64,000 bases of DNA from Distichodus sexfasciatus (taxonomy: Eukaryota > Chordata > Actinopteri > Characiformes > Distichodontidae), in the NCBI GenBank assembly GCA_032718565.1, contig JAVGVS010000099.1:1258972-1322971 (forward strand), read 5' to 3'. Of this stretch, positions 31,405-42,790 are shown piece after piece. The notes under the pieces are model-generated. The model was not told the DNA's origin. It did not search any database and was given only the letters and a program-made list of their open reading frames with translations. Positions within the stretch are counted from its first letter, which is position 1, and each line of letters begins with the position of its first letter. The translations under genes were made by a program, and so were the position numbers.

Positions 31405-32194
31405 GTAAGAAATGTCTTTATTTTCCTTCTTGTTATCTTCACCTCACTGTCCAGTCAGACGAACTAATTAAGTGGAGTTTCTAAGTGTCAATATTTAATT
31501 GTAAAAAGTGTCAAGGGCGGTAATGTGATTGATTAAGCTTGTGTTACTTTTTCTGACAAAATCATGTCTTTCCTCTCTTGCAGGTGGTACAATAATGTCC
31601 CCAAAACATTTTGTTGTTCTACTGTTCCTCCTTTCCTTTGCATTGCTGATAAGGATCCAAGCTTTTAAAATCACCTTTTCTTCTTCCCGAACCCATCAGA
31701 ATATCACACAAGTGGCAATACTGCTGAAAACTGCTGAAGCCTGTCAGAGTTATGCGTATCAACAAGGAAGAAATTTTATTATGGTGAGACAACAGCAGCA
31801 CTGCAAAAAATAGGCCCTGGATCTGATAAATTATAGGAAATCTGAAGCAAATTATTCTCATCAAAGTACAATATACTGTACATACAGTATATATAAGACT
31901 TTTACTACATAAGAAATTGGTAGTTTTACCTTCCAATAAATGACCAAATATGACATTCCTGGCTTTCAATAATTTTAGCTGTGTGATTGTAAAACAATAA
32001 TATTTCTTGCTTGTTTCAGTGAACATTAAAGTATACAAAAATATTCTATCCCTTTAGTTAGTGTGACATTTCACTGCAGCTTTGACAAGCTACATTCCAC
32101 ATATTTAGTTTTTGTGATCTCACCCCTGAGAAACAGGTCATGTACCAATTTTCTACATTCTTTCACTGTGGCATTCAGAATTTAATTTGCAGCA

Positions 32195-32530
32195 AATTCA
32201 TTCATTTATTCATTATCTGAAATGCTTAATCCCAACTGGGGTTGCGGAAGACTGGAGTCTATCCCAGGAATTTACGGGCGCAAGGCGGAGAACAACCCTG
32301 GGCAGGTATTAACAAACCGTAGGGCACATACACTCACACAATCACACACACATTCACACCTTATGTGGCTAATTTAGAGTCACCAGTTAACCTATATTGC
32401 ATGCTTTTGGACTGTGGGAGGATCCAGAGCACTCAGAGGAAAGGGGGAGAGCATGCAGACTCCACACAGAAAGTCCCCACGGCCGACCTGGGGCTCGAAC
32501 CCAGGACATTCTCGCTGTGAAAATTTTTAC
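32195..32530 (-). repeat. Retroposon family C, uninterrupted copy
   Basis: The plus strand runs ATTCATTTATTCATTATCTG, AATCCCAACTGGGGTTGCGG, TTTAGAGTCACCAGTTAACC, GGGAGAGCATGCAGACTCCA, and a reversed B-box GGGCTCGAACCCAGGA. It lies in intron 1 of the VWA7-like gene. It provides the empty-site reference for the DIRS insertion in the copy at 33464-38879. Confidence 0.75.
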
Positions 32531-33661
32531 TAATGTTTAAGTACCGAAACACTGACTCTTTAACCCTTTCAAAAAGGGAAACATTGGCTCTAGAAATGGG
32601 CATTTGTCTCCGTCCATTCTGCCATCAACTGATTGTGTTCAATACATGCAATGCTGGCATCTGACCTGGCTTTATAGTTAAGGTCTACAGGCGTGACGTA
32701 ACCCTACTAATTACAGGCTGTCACCTGCGAAAAAAACAATCATAGAGGCGGAATAACATCCACTTTATTCACAGATTTGAAAGTAACTAGTAACAAGAAT
32801 CTTGATAGAAATGTACCTCTCGTAATAAGGGATTGAAAGTAAGTTTGCCAGTTCTTGGATGGGGGCCCCAAGTGTTTTGTTTGGCCGCAGAAAATGATCA
32901 GACTTAAGAGTGAACTACACCTTTTTTTTTGCATTACCATTTTTTTGCATTGAACCTAAATTATGATGATCACCAAACCAAGCAGTTGCCTGCCTTGCCT
33001 TTGCTTCTAAATGTTCCTGTTAACTGCTACACTCTCATCACCTCTTCTGGTATTTTCCCTGCTGCCCTTTCTCTCTTCTGAATACCTTTTTGAAGCCAAA
33101 CTCACTCACGGTAGAATCGGTGGGAAAGGCCTGTACCTCCCCCTCATCAGCCTCGACCCTGAAAGGTGCCATCCGTGAGGTCAGCAATAGGAATGCCTGG
33201 GTAGATGGAAAACACATGCTGGATGCGGAATATCATTTTGATGATGAGAGCTTTGTGGAAGGACGGACCCTCATCACAAAGGGAGTGTCTCTGGTGAAGG
33301 CCGCGCTCCGGCAAAAGAACTATCAGTTAGCGAGGCAACGACTGGGGGAGACGCTGCACACCTTACAGGTAAGGTTATGACTAATGGTGTTGAAACATCT
33401 GCTACCAACTGGATTTAATATTACATACCTTCAGTAATAACCACAGCTCACAGTTTTTACTGAAGAGGAAAACATTATTCATTCATTCATTATCCGAATC
33501 TCAATCCCAACTGGGGTCGCAGGGCAACTGGAGCCTATTCCAGGAACAAGGCAGTGAACATCCCTGGGCAGGTGCCAACACACCAGATAACATACACACT
33601 CACACAACCACACCTTAGAGAGCCCATTTAGAGTCCCTAGTTCCCTTTCGATATTTCACTC

Positions 33662-33892
33662 GTACTGCGTCGTAAGACGCTATGGGGAAAACTCCTTTTT
33701 CCTCTTCGACTGAAGCCTTTTTTCAATCACGCAGTGCAACTGCACGCTGATTGGTTTCTAAAAGTTAACTGATGAAACCAATCGACTGACGGCGGAACGA
33801 GCTGGCCAATGGCCGCGCCGCTTCGCCGGCTGGCGCTATTTGCATGCCGGCTCTATAAATGCGGCCGTTTCGCCGTCAAGTTCAGATTTTTC
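33662..33892. repeat. DIRS left inverted terminal repeat with promoter
   Basis: These 231 bp are the reverse complement of 38490-38720. The repeat holds several CCAAT-type boxes (GATTGG near 33750, CCAAT near 33780 and 33806) upstream of a TATA box (CTATAAATGCGG, TATA at 33854). It therefore looks like a complete promoter for the gag-like frame. Confidence 0.85.
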
Positions 33893-34145
33893 TTCTTTCA
33901 GCCTTGGCATTGTTCAACGCTGAACTTCTCGTCTGAGCCTCGCCGTCGATTAAGCGTTAAGCAGCTGGAATTGGTTTTCGCCGTTCCCCTGCCGCTTCCG
34001 GCTTTGAGCTTATTTTCTCTTTCTAAAAGAGCACCCAACGGCATTTTTAAATCAAGAGTGTGCGCTCTGTCTCGGCAAGCCCCACGCAGACGCCGCTCTC
34101 TCCTCCGCTGATTGCCCGCATTGCGAGGCGCTCAGCATTTCTACG

Positions 34146-35456
34146 TTGCGCTCGCGGGTAGCACTCTTTTCAGAGCGCGACCCCGCCCCCTCCTCCCTCC
34201 CCTCTACATCCTCCCAGGGCCCTGTGAGGAAGAAACGGCGGGGAAGAGTGGCTGCGCGTTTGGCTGTGGATGAGCTCTCGCCGGCTTTGTGCCCGCGAGC
34301 CTCGCCACCCCCTTCTGACCCCGTCTTCTTCATCTGCGCTGACCAGCGTCCCTCAGCGGCTGCGAGCGACCTGGTTAAATTCGGCGTGGAGGAAGACGAT
34401 GACGACAACGACAGCATTTCGCTGGCTGTCTCTGACGCGGCGGAGTTCGCGGGCTCTGAGTCTGACCCCGCCCCCCGGTCGCCGTCATCTTCCCGTAGCG
34501 CCAGAGACAGGACCGATGAGGAGCTCATTCGCGTCCTGTCTAAAGCTGTCTCCGAGCTCGGACTTGAGTGGTGCCCCCCCGAGGAACCCTCACGAAGCAG
34601 GTTGGACGAGTGTTTTTTTCCGGGGCGCCGGCCGGCCCCCCAACAACGCTCTGCCCTCTTCTTCCCTGAAGTTCATGATGAGCTCACTAAGGTGTGGCGT
34701 TCTCCGTACTCTGCTAGAGTCCGGACTTCCTCCTCTACCGCGCTCTCCTCCGTCGACGGCGCCGAGGAGAAAGGCTACGTCCACCTGCCTCCGCTGGATG
34801 AGCCCGTGGCCGCACATCTCTGCCCGCCATCGACCATTGGTTGGAAGGCTAAGGCAAACCACCCTTCAAAGCCCTGCAGAACCACTTCAGCGCTTGCTGG
34901 CCGCGCTTACGCCGCCGCCGGCCAAGCCGCTTCGGCCCTGCACTCCATGGCCGTTCTGCAGGTGTTTCAAGCTAAAATGCTTGCGTCGGAAGCAACTGGT
35001 CTCGACGCCACTTCCCTTGCTGACTTGCGAAGTGCGATGGACCTGGCCCTTCGCGCCACCAAAGCCACAGCCCAGGCCATTGGCCGCTCTATGTCGAGCT
35101 TGGTGGTCCTGGAGCACCATCTCTGGCTAACCCTGATGGAGATGAAGGAGCCAGATGCTCCTGTCACTCCAGGTGGCCTCTTCAGTCCAGCGGTTGAGGG
35201 GTTTGCTGAACGCTTCTCTGAGGCTCAAAAGTCGTCCCAGGCAATGCGACACTTTCTCCCCAAGCGTTCCAGTGCGTCGTCTGCCTCTAGTCGCCCCAGA
35301 ATAGAGCCGACTCGGCAGCCCGCTGCTCCTGCCCCCGTTCCGGACCCGCAAAGAGAGCGAAGTCGCTCATGTTCAGCAAGGCGCTTCCCTACCACCCAGC
35401 GTGCAGGCCCCCGGCCCAAGATCGCCATGGACCCCGCTCCTAAGAAGTCCTCCTGA
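34146..35456 (+). CDS. DIRS gag-like ORF (436 aa)
   Basis: This is an open frame of 436 codons with no internal stop. The N-terminal third is rich in Ser, Pro and acidic residues (SSSSARDRTDEELIRVL-like). The middle is helical and Ala-rich (ASALHSMAVLQVFQAKML, RSAMDLALRATKATAQAIG). The C-terminal tail is basic and Ser/Arg-rich (QRERSRSCSARR), fitting a nucleic-acid-binding capsid-type protein. No zinc knuckle was seen. Its position and length match the first ORF of vertebrate DIRS-like elements. The exact start is uncertain; upstream in-frame starts are possible only back to the left repeat. Confidence 0.75.
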   Translation: MRSRVALFSERDPAPSSLPSTSSQGPVRKKRRGRVAARLAVDELSPALCPRASPPPSDPVFFICADQRPSAAASDLVKFGVEEDDDDNDSISLAVSDAAEFAGSESDPAPRSPSSSRSARDRTDEELIRVLSKAVSELGLEWCPPEEPSRSRLDECFFPGRRPAPQQRSALFFPEVHDELTKVWRSPYSARVRTSSSTALSSVDGAEEKGYVHLPPLDEPVAAHLCPPSTIGWKAKANHPSKPCRTTSALAGRAYAAAGQAASALHSMAVLQVFQAKMLASEATGLDATSLADLRSAMDLALRATKATAQAIGRSMSSLVVLEHHLWLTLMEMKEPDAPVTPGGLFSPAVEGFAERFSEAQKSSQAMRHFLPKRSSASSASSRPRIEPTRQPAAPAPVPDPQRERSRSCSARRFPTTQRAGPRPKIAMDPAPKKSS

Positions 35457-35543
35457 ACACCCAGGCAAGGAAGGGGTTAAGTCCCGCTGCGGCCGGACCA
35501 CCCCCAAAAACGGCTCTGCGCCAACCTCTCACCACCCCACTTA

Positions 35544-37142
35544 GTGCCGGGTGCAGAGGCAAATGTGTTTTCGGCTCCTGCCCGGCCCATGGTGCCCGGC
35601 TGTCCGACCGCTGTGATAGCGGAGATAAAAATTTTACATCCTCAAAAAAAGAGCAATTTTTCTCTCAATCATATCTTAGATTCGCTCCCCAAAGGCGGCC
35701 AATCTATGAACCTCATTCAGCCACTGTCCCAGCGGGCCGAGGCCTGGCAGGCCATCCCCGCGGTGTCAGACTGGGTGATGGGCACAATAAGAGGAGGTTG
35801 CATATTGCAGTTTGCTCGCAGACCCCCCCGCTTTCGGGGTGTGGTCCCCACTTGTGTGCGCGGCGAGACTGCTCCGGTTCTCCGCGCCGAAGTGGCCAAT
35901 TTGCTGAAAAAAGGGGCCATAGAGATTGTTCCTCCAGCTCAAAGCGAGTCAGGCTTTTACAGCCGGTACTTCCTCGTCCCCAAAAAAGACGGCGGTCTCC
36001 GACCGATTTTGGACCTCAGACTTCTGAACCGCGCTCTGGTAAAGCAGCCGTTCAGAATGGTGACCGTAAAGCAGATCCTCGCGCAAATTCGACCCGAGGA
36101 CTGGTTTATGTCCCTGGATCTGAAAGACGCGTACTTTCACATCCAAATTGCCCCCCAGCACAGGCGCTTTCTGAGATTCGCCTTCGAGGGTGTGGCATAT
36201 CAATACAAGGTCCTTCCGTTTGGTTTATCTCTAGCTCCCCGCACTTTTACGTGATGCATGGACGCGGCACTCTCCCCTCTGAGACAGATGGGGGTCCGCG
36301 TTTTCAACTACCTCGATGACTGGCTCATTTTGGCCCAGTCAGAGGCAGTTTCGGTATCGCATCGGACCCTTCTTCTCAGCCACCTGGAGTGTCTGGGACT
36401 CAGGGTCAATTTCGCCAAGAGCATGCTATTACCCAGCCAGCGAATTTCGTTCCTGGCGATAGTAATCGACTCGGTGCGAATGAACGCGAGTCTCTCAGCA
36501 AAGGGGCACCATGTGCTGGTGCGCTCAGACAGCCGCTCCGTGGTGTCTTATGTGAATCACCAAGGACGGATTGTCTCAGAGCGCCTTTTTGCTCTTGCAA
36601 AGCGCCTGTTGATTTGGGCCCAGGGCAACCTGCGCTCACTCAGGGCATCGCACGTGCCGGGCAAACTGAACCAAGGGGCAGACATGCTATCCAGGAGCAA
36701 TGTCTCGTCAGAGAACTGGACGCTCCATCCCCTCGTGGTTCAGAGGATTTGGGACACCTTCGGCAGGGCACGAGTCGACCTCTTTGCCTCCGAAGACAAT
36801 TCTCACTGCCCAATTTATTTTACAAGGAGCACGGGTGCTCTGGCTCACGAGTGGCCAGACCTTCCACTTTACGTGTTCCCTCCTGTCGCTCTGTTACCAC
36901 AGGTACTCAGACGAGTCAGGGAGCGCGAACTCAAGCTTCTCCTGGTAGCCCCCTTCTGGAGGAACCAACCGTGGGTGTCGGAGCTGTTCCAGTTGTTGGA
37001 AGCAGCCCCGTGGCCGATCCCCTTGAGGCGGGACCTCCTCTCTCAAGCGAACGGCTCGCTGTGGCACCCGCGGCCCAAGCTGTGGGCCCTTCATGTCTGG
37101 CCGCTCAATGGGCGCCTTTGGGCCTCCCGGAGCGTGTCCTGA
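35544..37142 (+). pseudogene. DIRS reverse transcriptase/RNase H, disrupted
   Basis: The first part (35544-36251) shows RT motifs (YFLVPKKDGGLRPILDLR, MSLDLKDAYFHI, VLPFGLSLAP). It is cut by TGA at 36252-36254, in a context where CGA (Arg) would fit, so probably CpG decay. The frame resumes at 36258 with the active-site YLDD at 36309-36320. Near 36500 the sequence jumps from the RT connection straight to the C-terminal part of RNase H (HVLVRSDSRSVVSYVNHQG). The intervening segment normally present in this family, including the first catalytic Asp block of RNase H, is missing, which suggests an in-frame internal deletion. The end overlaps closely with the recombinase start. Confidence 0.85.
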
Positions 37143-37148
37143 ACACCA

Positions 37149-38110
37149 TGTCTGAGGCTAGAGCCCCGTCTACACGTCGGCTTTATGCCTTGAAATGGGC
37201 CGTCTTTGAGGCTTGGTGCAGGGACCGGAACTTCGATCCAGTCTCCTCGGATGTCTCTGTGGTCTTGACGTTCCTGCAGGAGTTGCTGGATAAGCAGCGT
37301 TCTCTTTTGACCGTCAAGGTTTACGCTTCAGCAATAGCGGCTTTTCATGCCCCTGTTGCGGGGCGCTCGGTCGGCAGGCACAGCGCGGTGATCCAATTTT
37401 TGAGAGGCGCCAGGCGGTTGCACCCCCCACGCCCTCATACGGTTCCCTTGTGGGACTTATCCACCGTGCTAAGGGCCCTGAAAGGGGCCCCATTTGAACC
37501 ACTGCACTCCTCCAGCTTGAAAACGCTGTCGCTTAAGACCGCCCTGCTACTGGCACTGGCGTCTGTCAAGCGTGTAGGCGATTTGCAAGCGTTGTCTGTC
37601 AACCCGTCTTGCCTGGAATTCGGGCCAAACGACTCTAGAGTCGTCCTGAAACCAAGACTGGGTTATGTGCCTAAGGTGCTCTCAACTCCGTTCAGAGCCC
37701 AGGTCATCAGTCTCTCTGCCCTGCCCGCCTCGGTGGATGACCAGGACTTGCACCTGCTCTGCCCCGTTAGGGCCCTAAGGGTTTATGTGGAGCATTCTGC
37801 CTCATTCAGGAGTTCAGAACAGCTCTTTGTTGGCTTCGGTAACCGCGCCAAGGGCCATCCGGTTACGAAGCAAAGACTTTCAAAGTGGATTGTGGAGGCC
37901 ATTACACTGGCTTATTCCTCCTTGGGGCTGCAGTGCCCCCTTGGAGTCAGAGCCCACTCCACCAGAGGCATGGCCTCATCCTGGGCATGGTCGAGCGGGG
38001 TCTCCATTCTGGAGATTTGTGAGGCGGCCGGCTGGTCCTCGCCGTCCACATTTATCAGGTTTTATAACCTAAATGTCCCTGCTCTGCAGTCCAGAGTTTT
38101 GTCTATTTAA
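37149..38110 (+). CDS. DIRS tyrosine recombinase
   Basis: The frame is open from well upstream (36389). The recombinase homology starts at the Met of MSEARAPSTRRLYALKW (37149), an SAM-like core-binding region. The catalytic domain follows with the expected residues: Arg in SVKRVGDLQAL, His-x-x-Arg in RAHSTRGMASS, Trp in AAGWSS, and the nucleophile Tyr in FIRFYNLN. The frame ends at 38110. The upstream 250 codons of the same frame overlap the RT/RNase H frame and are probably not coding. In DIRS elements this enzyme replaces an integrase and joins circular DNA to the target. It appears intact. Confidence 0.85.
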
Positions 38111-38343
38111 GTCCGTCCAGTGGACAGACTGTGTATTTTTAGGGGTTAACTCTACCTGTTGGTGTGAGTCTCTAAGTTTTCGAGCCCAGTTGGGCTCCTA
38201 CGGGGCGACACCCGAGCCACAGTGGCCCCCTTCGTGGCTTGCCCTGTGCTTGGTGTAATATTGTGACGTTCCCCTGGGGTTTGTCCCCCTTGGGTGTCAT
38301 ACTGAGTCGCACCCCACCATGGCACGGCGGGATTGTACTGGTT

Positions 38344-38447
38344 CCCCATAGCGTCTTACGACGCAGTACGAGTGAAATATCGAAAGGGAACGTACTCGGT
38401 TACTTACGTAACCTCGGTTCCCTGAGATATGGGAACGAGTACTGCGT
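38344..38447. repeat. DIRS internal complementary region
   Basis: The first half (to about 38390) is the reverse complement of the left extremity (33640-33690), including CGAAAGGGAAC. The second half (from AACGTACTCGGTTACTTACG at 38388) is the reverse complement of the right extremity (about 38710-38770). The two halves overlap on AAC/GTT, the same trinucleotide found at the insertion site. In DIRS elements this region templates closure of the circular intermediate. Confidence 0.9.
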
Positions 38448-38489
38448 TCCTTGCCGTGCCATGTGCTGCACGCCTCAGATGCTTCATAC

Positions 38490-38720
38490 GAAAAATCTGA
38501 ACTTGACGGCGAAACGGCCGCATTTATAGAGCCGGCATGCAAATAGCGCCAGCCGGCGAAGCGGCGCGGCCATTGGCCAGCTCGTTCCGCCGTCAGTCGA
38601 TTGGTTTCATCAGTTAACTTTTAGAAACCAATCAGCGTGCAGTTGCACTGCGTGATTGAAAAAAGGCTTCAGTCGAAGAGGAAAAAGGAGTTTTCCCCAT
38701 AGCGTCTTACGACGCAGTAC
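38490..38720. repeat. DIRS right inverted terminal repeat
   Basis: This is the reverse complement of 33662-33892 and nearly identical to it, so it carries the same CCAAT/TATA promoter pointing inward on the minus strand. The outermost 45 bp differ from the left end, as expected of split-ended DIRS elements. Confidence 0.85.
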
Positions 38721-40422
38721 TCGTTCCCATATCTCAGGGAACCGAGGTTACGTAAGTAACCGAGTACGTTAACCTATATTACATGCTTTTGGACTGTGGG
38801 AGGAAACCAGAGCACCTGGAGAAAACCCACATGAACACGGGGAGAGCATGCAAACTTCACACAAAAAGAGGAAAACATTCATTTCTGATAAATGATTCAC
38901 TGGATGCAATCCTTTATATGCGCAGAAGGATCTAGACCAACAAAGAAGAGCTTCAGTGTTAATGATCTTCATTCGCCAGTATTTTCTTAAGCTTTTTCTT
39001 CTATTTGTTCTTAAGAAAGTTCCTAAAAATATCTCAAATAAAAAAAAACATTAGTGAATGCCAGAATCTTGGTGAAGTGGACGCTAGCTAATGTGACATA
39101 TTGTCTTCTATCTGATTATGTGAAGGACTTCTACAGTCATAGTAACTGGATAGAACTGGGCAACAAAGTTCCATATTCAACGCTCATAAGACCAGACCTG
39201 CCTCTTGAAAACATTGCAGGTAAAGTGTGTGCAGTTAACGTTCCTACCTTGTAATCTGGATTCATGTCCTGTAAATGAAATTTATGTCCTTCTTTGGTAC
39301 AGATGTAAACACCCCAACATGCAGGAGCTGTGTAGATAATGACTGTACAGACAACATTCTGGAGTCAGTAGTCAAAGAGAAGAAACTGACCTCAGGATAT
39401 TTCAGCTTGACCTCCTCCTTCAAGCCTTATGGTTCACTTGGCAAATCTTCTTGTTTCTGTATGTGCGAAAACAGATCAAGCGAGAAAAAGGGAGAGCAGC
39501 CCAAAAACAACACCACCACAATGTCTTTAAAAATAAAAATCTGGCATAAAAAAATCACACAAAACATGGAAAGGGCAAATAAAAGTGCAACTAAAAATGT
39601 CCTCTGTGCGGTCAGTTTACACAGTAACATATACACATGAATTTTGTTTGCTCAACAGGTAAATGTAGCCATGGTGGAACTGCTGATCGTACAAGTTTTA
39701 AGGATCCCACAGGGGGAATCAACAAGGATGCTAATGACGCAGCACATGGCCATCTTCACGAAGAGGCAGCCAGCGTCGCTGAGGCTGCCACGGTCGAACT
39801 GCTGCAGGACATCAGACAGGCAGCAGGGGACGAGGAATTCCTGAGGTTCCTTACCACCAGTCACTCTGAATTCCAGTCAAATCACAAGAGCCTTGATTAA
39901 ATGTACAGTGGCTAAAGAGTTACAGGTCTACTGAGAAACAAGCTATAGTAATATTCATTAAACATTTCAGTTTGAACAACAGCCATTGTTTCAGTAATAA
40001 ACTTTCATAGTTCTACATGAAGATTAGAATTTTCCTTTGGACATTTGATGCAAAATATAGTTGAGTGTCAAAAAGTATTTTCTTGGTTGGTACCCAACCA
40101 ATGGTGTATCTCTCTGGATATACTGTATCTGTAGTTGCGATGCTTATTCTCTTATTATTGTTGTGTTTATCTGCAAGGCTGATGGGTGTCTCCCCAGTGT
40201 CTGCAGTCATCTGCTTGGTGATTGACACAACGGTCAGTATGGCGGACAATATCGATGAAGTCCGGCGCGTCACTACCTTCCTGATTGACAGCAGATTGGG
40301 CACCGCCGACGAGCCCTCGCTCTACATCCTGGTCACGTTTAACGACCCGGGTGAGCAGGACGATTCTACATTATTTTTCTGTAGAGTAACAAACACTTGG
40401 GCAAATTTGTTTTAAACATTTC

Positions 40423-41261
40423 AAGGAGAACTTCATCTATTTCAACATTTCGCTCTATTGTTTGGTGTCACAGAGTGCTGTCAGCAGCGACGAAAACGAC
40501 AAAAATTGCTGCTGCCCACACCGACTTATGCTGATTCTAGTATTCGCACCCTGGCAACTGTAACCCTAACCACTAGAGGCAAGGCAATGATATTTTGAAC
40601 AGGTTAAGAGGCTAAAAGCACGTTTAAAACCTGCCCTGAGTGGTTAAAGTTACAGTCGCCAGGGTGCGAATACTACATTGGTGTAGTAGACATCTCTGCG
40701 AGTCACTTGAGGCAGTATTGCCAAATCGTCAACTGAATTGTTTGTTTTTCATAGAAGAAAGTATAGGTGGCTTGTGATGAGAATGAATGCACCTCCAAAT
40801 AAATGACAAAGTATCAAGACAAGGCTACCAGGGTGGCAAATATCTATTTTCTAGGAGATGGAAGTTAACCGGCCGATTCAGATTCGACTATATGTTTTCA
40901 CATTCATGAATGTGATGGTGCAAACGAACTGTAAGTTATGACATTTTTAGCAGCTATACTTGCTACAATGGCTGTACTGATCTTGTAATGAGTTTGAAAT
41001 GATTGTAAGAGGTATTTACATGATGAGGGTTATATTTTAGTCATGGTGTAATTAGGACTCGATGGATTCGGGTAAATGGAGACCTCAGATTCGGGACTCG
41101 TGAGTTATTTAATGGATCCAGGTGATTCACCTGCGTGACTCATGAATCTCCCGGCTCTACAGTGCAGGCAGCACCAATTTTTGTGGTTTTTGTAAATACT
41201 GACAGCACTCTGTGACATTGAGCAATAAAGCTAAATGTTGAAATTAACCGTAGTTCTCCTT
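40423..41261. mobile_element. ~840 bp MITE with ~62 bp terminal inverted repeats
   Basis: The left end AAGGAGAACTTCATC...GTCACAGAGTGCTGTCAG is mirrored at the right end by CTGACAGCACTCTGTGAC...GTAGTTCTCCTT. A second internal hairpin pairs ATTCGCACCCTGGCAACTGT (near 40542) with ACAGTCGCCAGGGTGCGAAT (near 40651). There is no open frame. It fills most of an intron of the VWA7-like gene (40351-41283). Confidence 0.8.
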
Positions 41262-41608
41262 TAATACCTTCCTTCAATTTCAGATTTTGGACCATTGAAG
41301 AAAACAACCAATCCTGATGAGTTCAAAAAATTTATCAGGGACATTTCACCAAGTGGAGGAGGAGATAACCCTGAAATGAGTCTGTCTGGACTTTGGGTGA
41401 GACATGAATAATTAATTGCAATTTCTTTAGCATATCTGACGCATTAAAAAATTTTCCTCAAACATGCTAAATGAGAAATGTAACTTTTTTTGCATGCCAA
41501 TTACAATACAAGATAATAACTACACATTTGTAGACTTCAGTTTACAATGATGACATGAGAACTGACATTATTATGAAGATTACACTAGGCAGGCTAACAG
41601 GCTGACTC

Positions 41609-41618
41609 TCTCTCTCTC

Positions 41619-41653
<35 letters not shown>
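41609..41653. repeat. TC microsatellite
   Basis: A near-pure TC tract lies shortly upstream of the VWA7-like exon at 41679 and extends its polypyrimidine tract. Confidence 0.9.
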
Positions 41654-42654
41654 GTGTCTGTCTCTCTCCCTTTGCCAGCTCGCTCTTGCTGGTGCACCTG
41701 CTCAGTCTGAGATCTTTCTCTTCACTGATGCAGAAGCGAAGGACACTGAGAAGACAAGCACAGTTTTGGCACTAATTGAGAGCACAAAGTCCACTGTGAG
41801 TATTTGAACACCTGACAGATGGGACGTATTGTCCACCAAATGCTATATCACCCATGCTAACCAGGTGGTAACATGAAAAAAGAATTTTCAACTTTAAAAC
41901 TTGTTGCAATGCCAGTGTCGAATACTGGCAGGTCAAACATTCTGGATCCAAATAACAACCCAAAAATCATTGCAGTGATGGTGGTAGTAGTACTGTAACC
42001 CAGTATTACTGTTTACGCTTAATGTTTCTTGAGACTCACAAGATATCTCTGTTGTCTTTTGGGTTTCAGGTAAATTTCATGCTAACCAACCCTTCCAGCA
42101 ACACGACACACAGCCTCTCTAACCCTGCCTACCAGCTGTACGAGAACTTAGCCCTGGCTTCAGGTGGACTGTAAATCGAGGCCAGAAAGGAACTGCTAGC
42201 TAACACCACAAGCATCTTAACTGACCTCTCCATTTCCGCCCTGGTAAACAATTTTCCAAACTCCAGAGCTCTATTGCTTTGTAACACTGATAGACTAGTT
42301 CAGTGTGTTTTGAGTCTCAAGTTTTCAATGCAGTCATTTTCACAATAATTAATTAGACAACACATAAATACATTTGTTGTGACTAGAATGTGTTCAATTA
42401 AATTTCACCTCACTTATTTCCTCAGGTGACTATATTTCAGGTAGAGAGGAATCCTGGGAAAGCAGAAGTCTTCTCCTATGTGGTAGATTCTTCTGTGAAG
42501 AACCTGACTATTTATATAACTGGAAATGTAACCAAATTCTTCATTGTTGGCCCTTCTGGTGATTAAATTACATGACTCCTCTTCTTTTAATCTATTCATG
42601 TCATGCACTGAATTAGAACATTGATTTGAATTATCTTCTTATTCTTCTTCATTC

Positions 42655-42790
42655 GACTTCTCCCATTAGGGGTCGCCCTGGCAGATCAACTGCCTTGTTG
42701 TCCGCATTTTAAATTGGCAAAAGTTTTATACCAGATGCCCTTCCTGACGTTACCCTCCCTATTTACCTGGGCTTGGGACGACATCTGAAA
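42655..42790 (+). repeat. LINE 3'-end-like retroposon fragment
   Basis: CGACTTCTCCCATTAGGGGT and ACCAGATGCCCTTCCTGACG are typical of a widespread fish non-LTR retroposon tail. A weaker fragment of the same kind lies at 44340-44425 (ATCAAATGCCATTCCTGATA). Confidence 0.55.

Larger units (their letters stand above)
33640..38770 (+). mobile_element. DIRS-like tyrosine-recombinase retrotransposon
   Basis: About 5.1 kb lies between two GTT trinucleotides (33640-33642 and 38768-38770). The target copy has a single GTT, and there is no longer target duplication. This is the pattern expected for tyrosine-recombinase integration of a circular DNA. Internal order: promoter-bearing left inverted repeat, gag-like frame, reverse transcriptase/RNase H, tyrosine recombinase, internal complementary region, right inverted repeat. 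The coding DNA is much more GC-rich than the surroundings. The RT/RNase H frame is broken and deleted, so this copy is non-autonomous. Its ends, complementary region and recombinase remain intact. It lies in intron 2 of the VWA7-like gene, in the same orientation as the host gene. Confidence 0.92.
33464..38879 (-). repeat. Retroposon family C split by the DIRS-like element
   Basis: A 13 bp target duplication, AGAGGAAAACATT, occurs at 33464-33476 and 38867-38879. Inside it, the family C copy runs 33477-33639 and resumes at 38771. The halves join to give the same order as the intact copy at 32.2 kb (TTTAGAGTC...GTTAACCTATATT). The retroposon therefore inserted first and the DIRS-like element later. 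Confidence 0.85.

Noticed and set aside
34052..34528. Minus-strand 158-codon frame in the DIRS element
   Set aside because: It is the antisense shadow of the GC-rich gag-like frame; the plus frame continues for 436 codons and has the right position.
36389..37148. The upstream 250 codons of the recombinase frame as coding
   Set aside because: They overlap the RT/RNase H frame, and recombinase similarity begins only near 37149.
39846..39900. Gene end at the TAA at 39898
   Set aside because: The exon can be spliced at 39845 (CTGAG|gttcct) into 40178 with phase kept and family order preserved. The TAA is then intronic.
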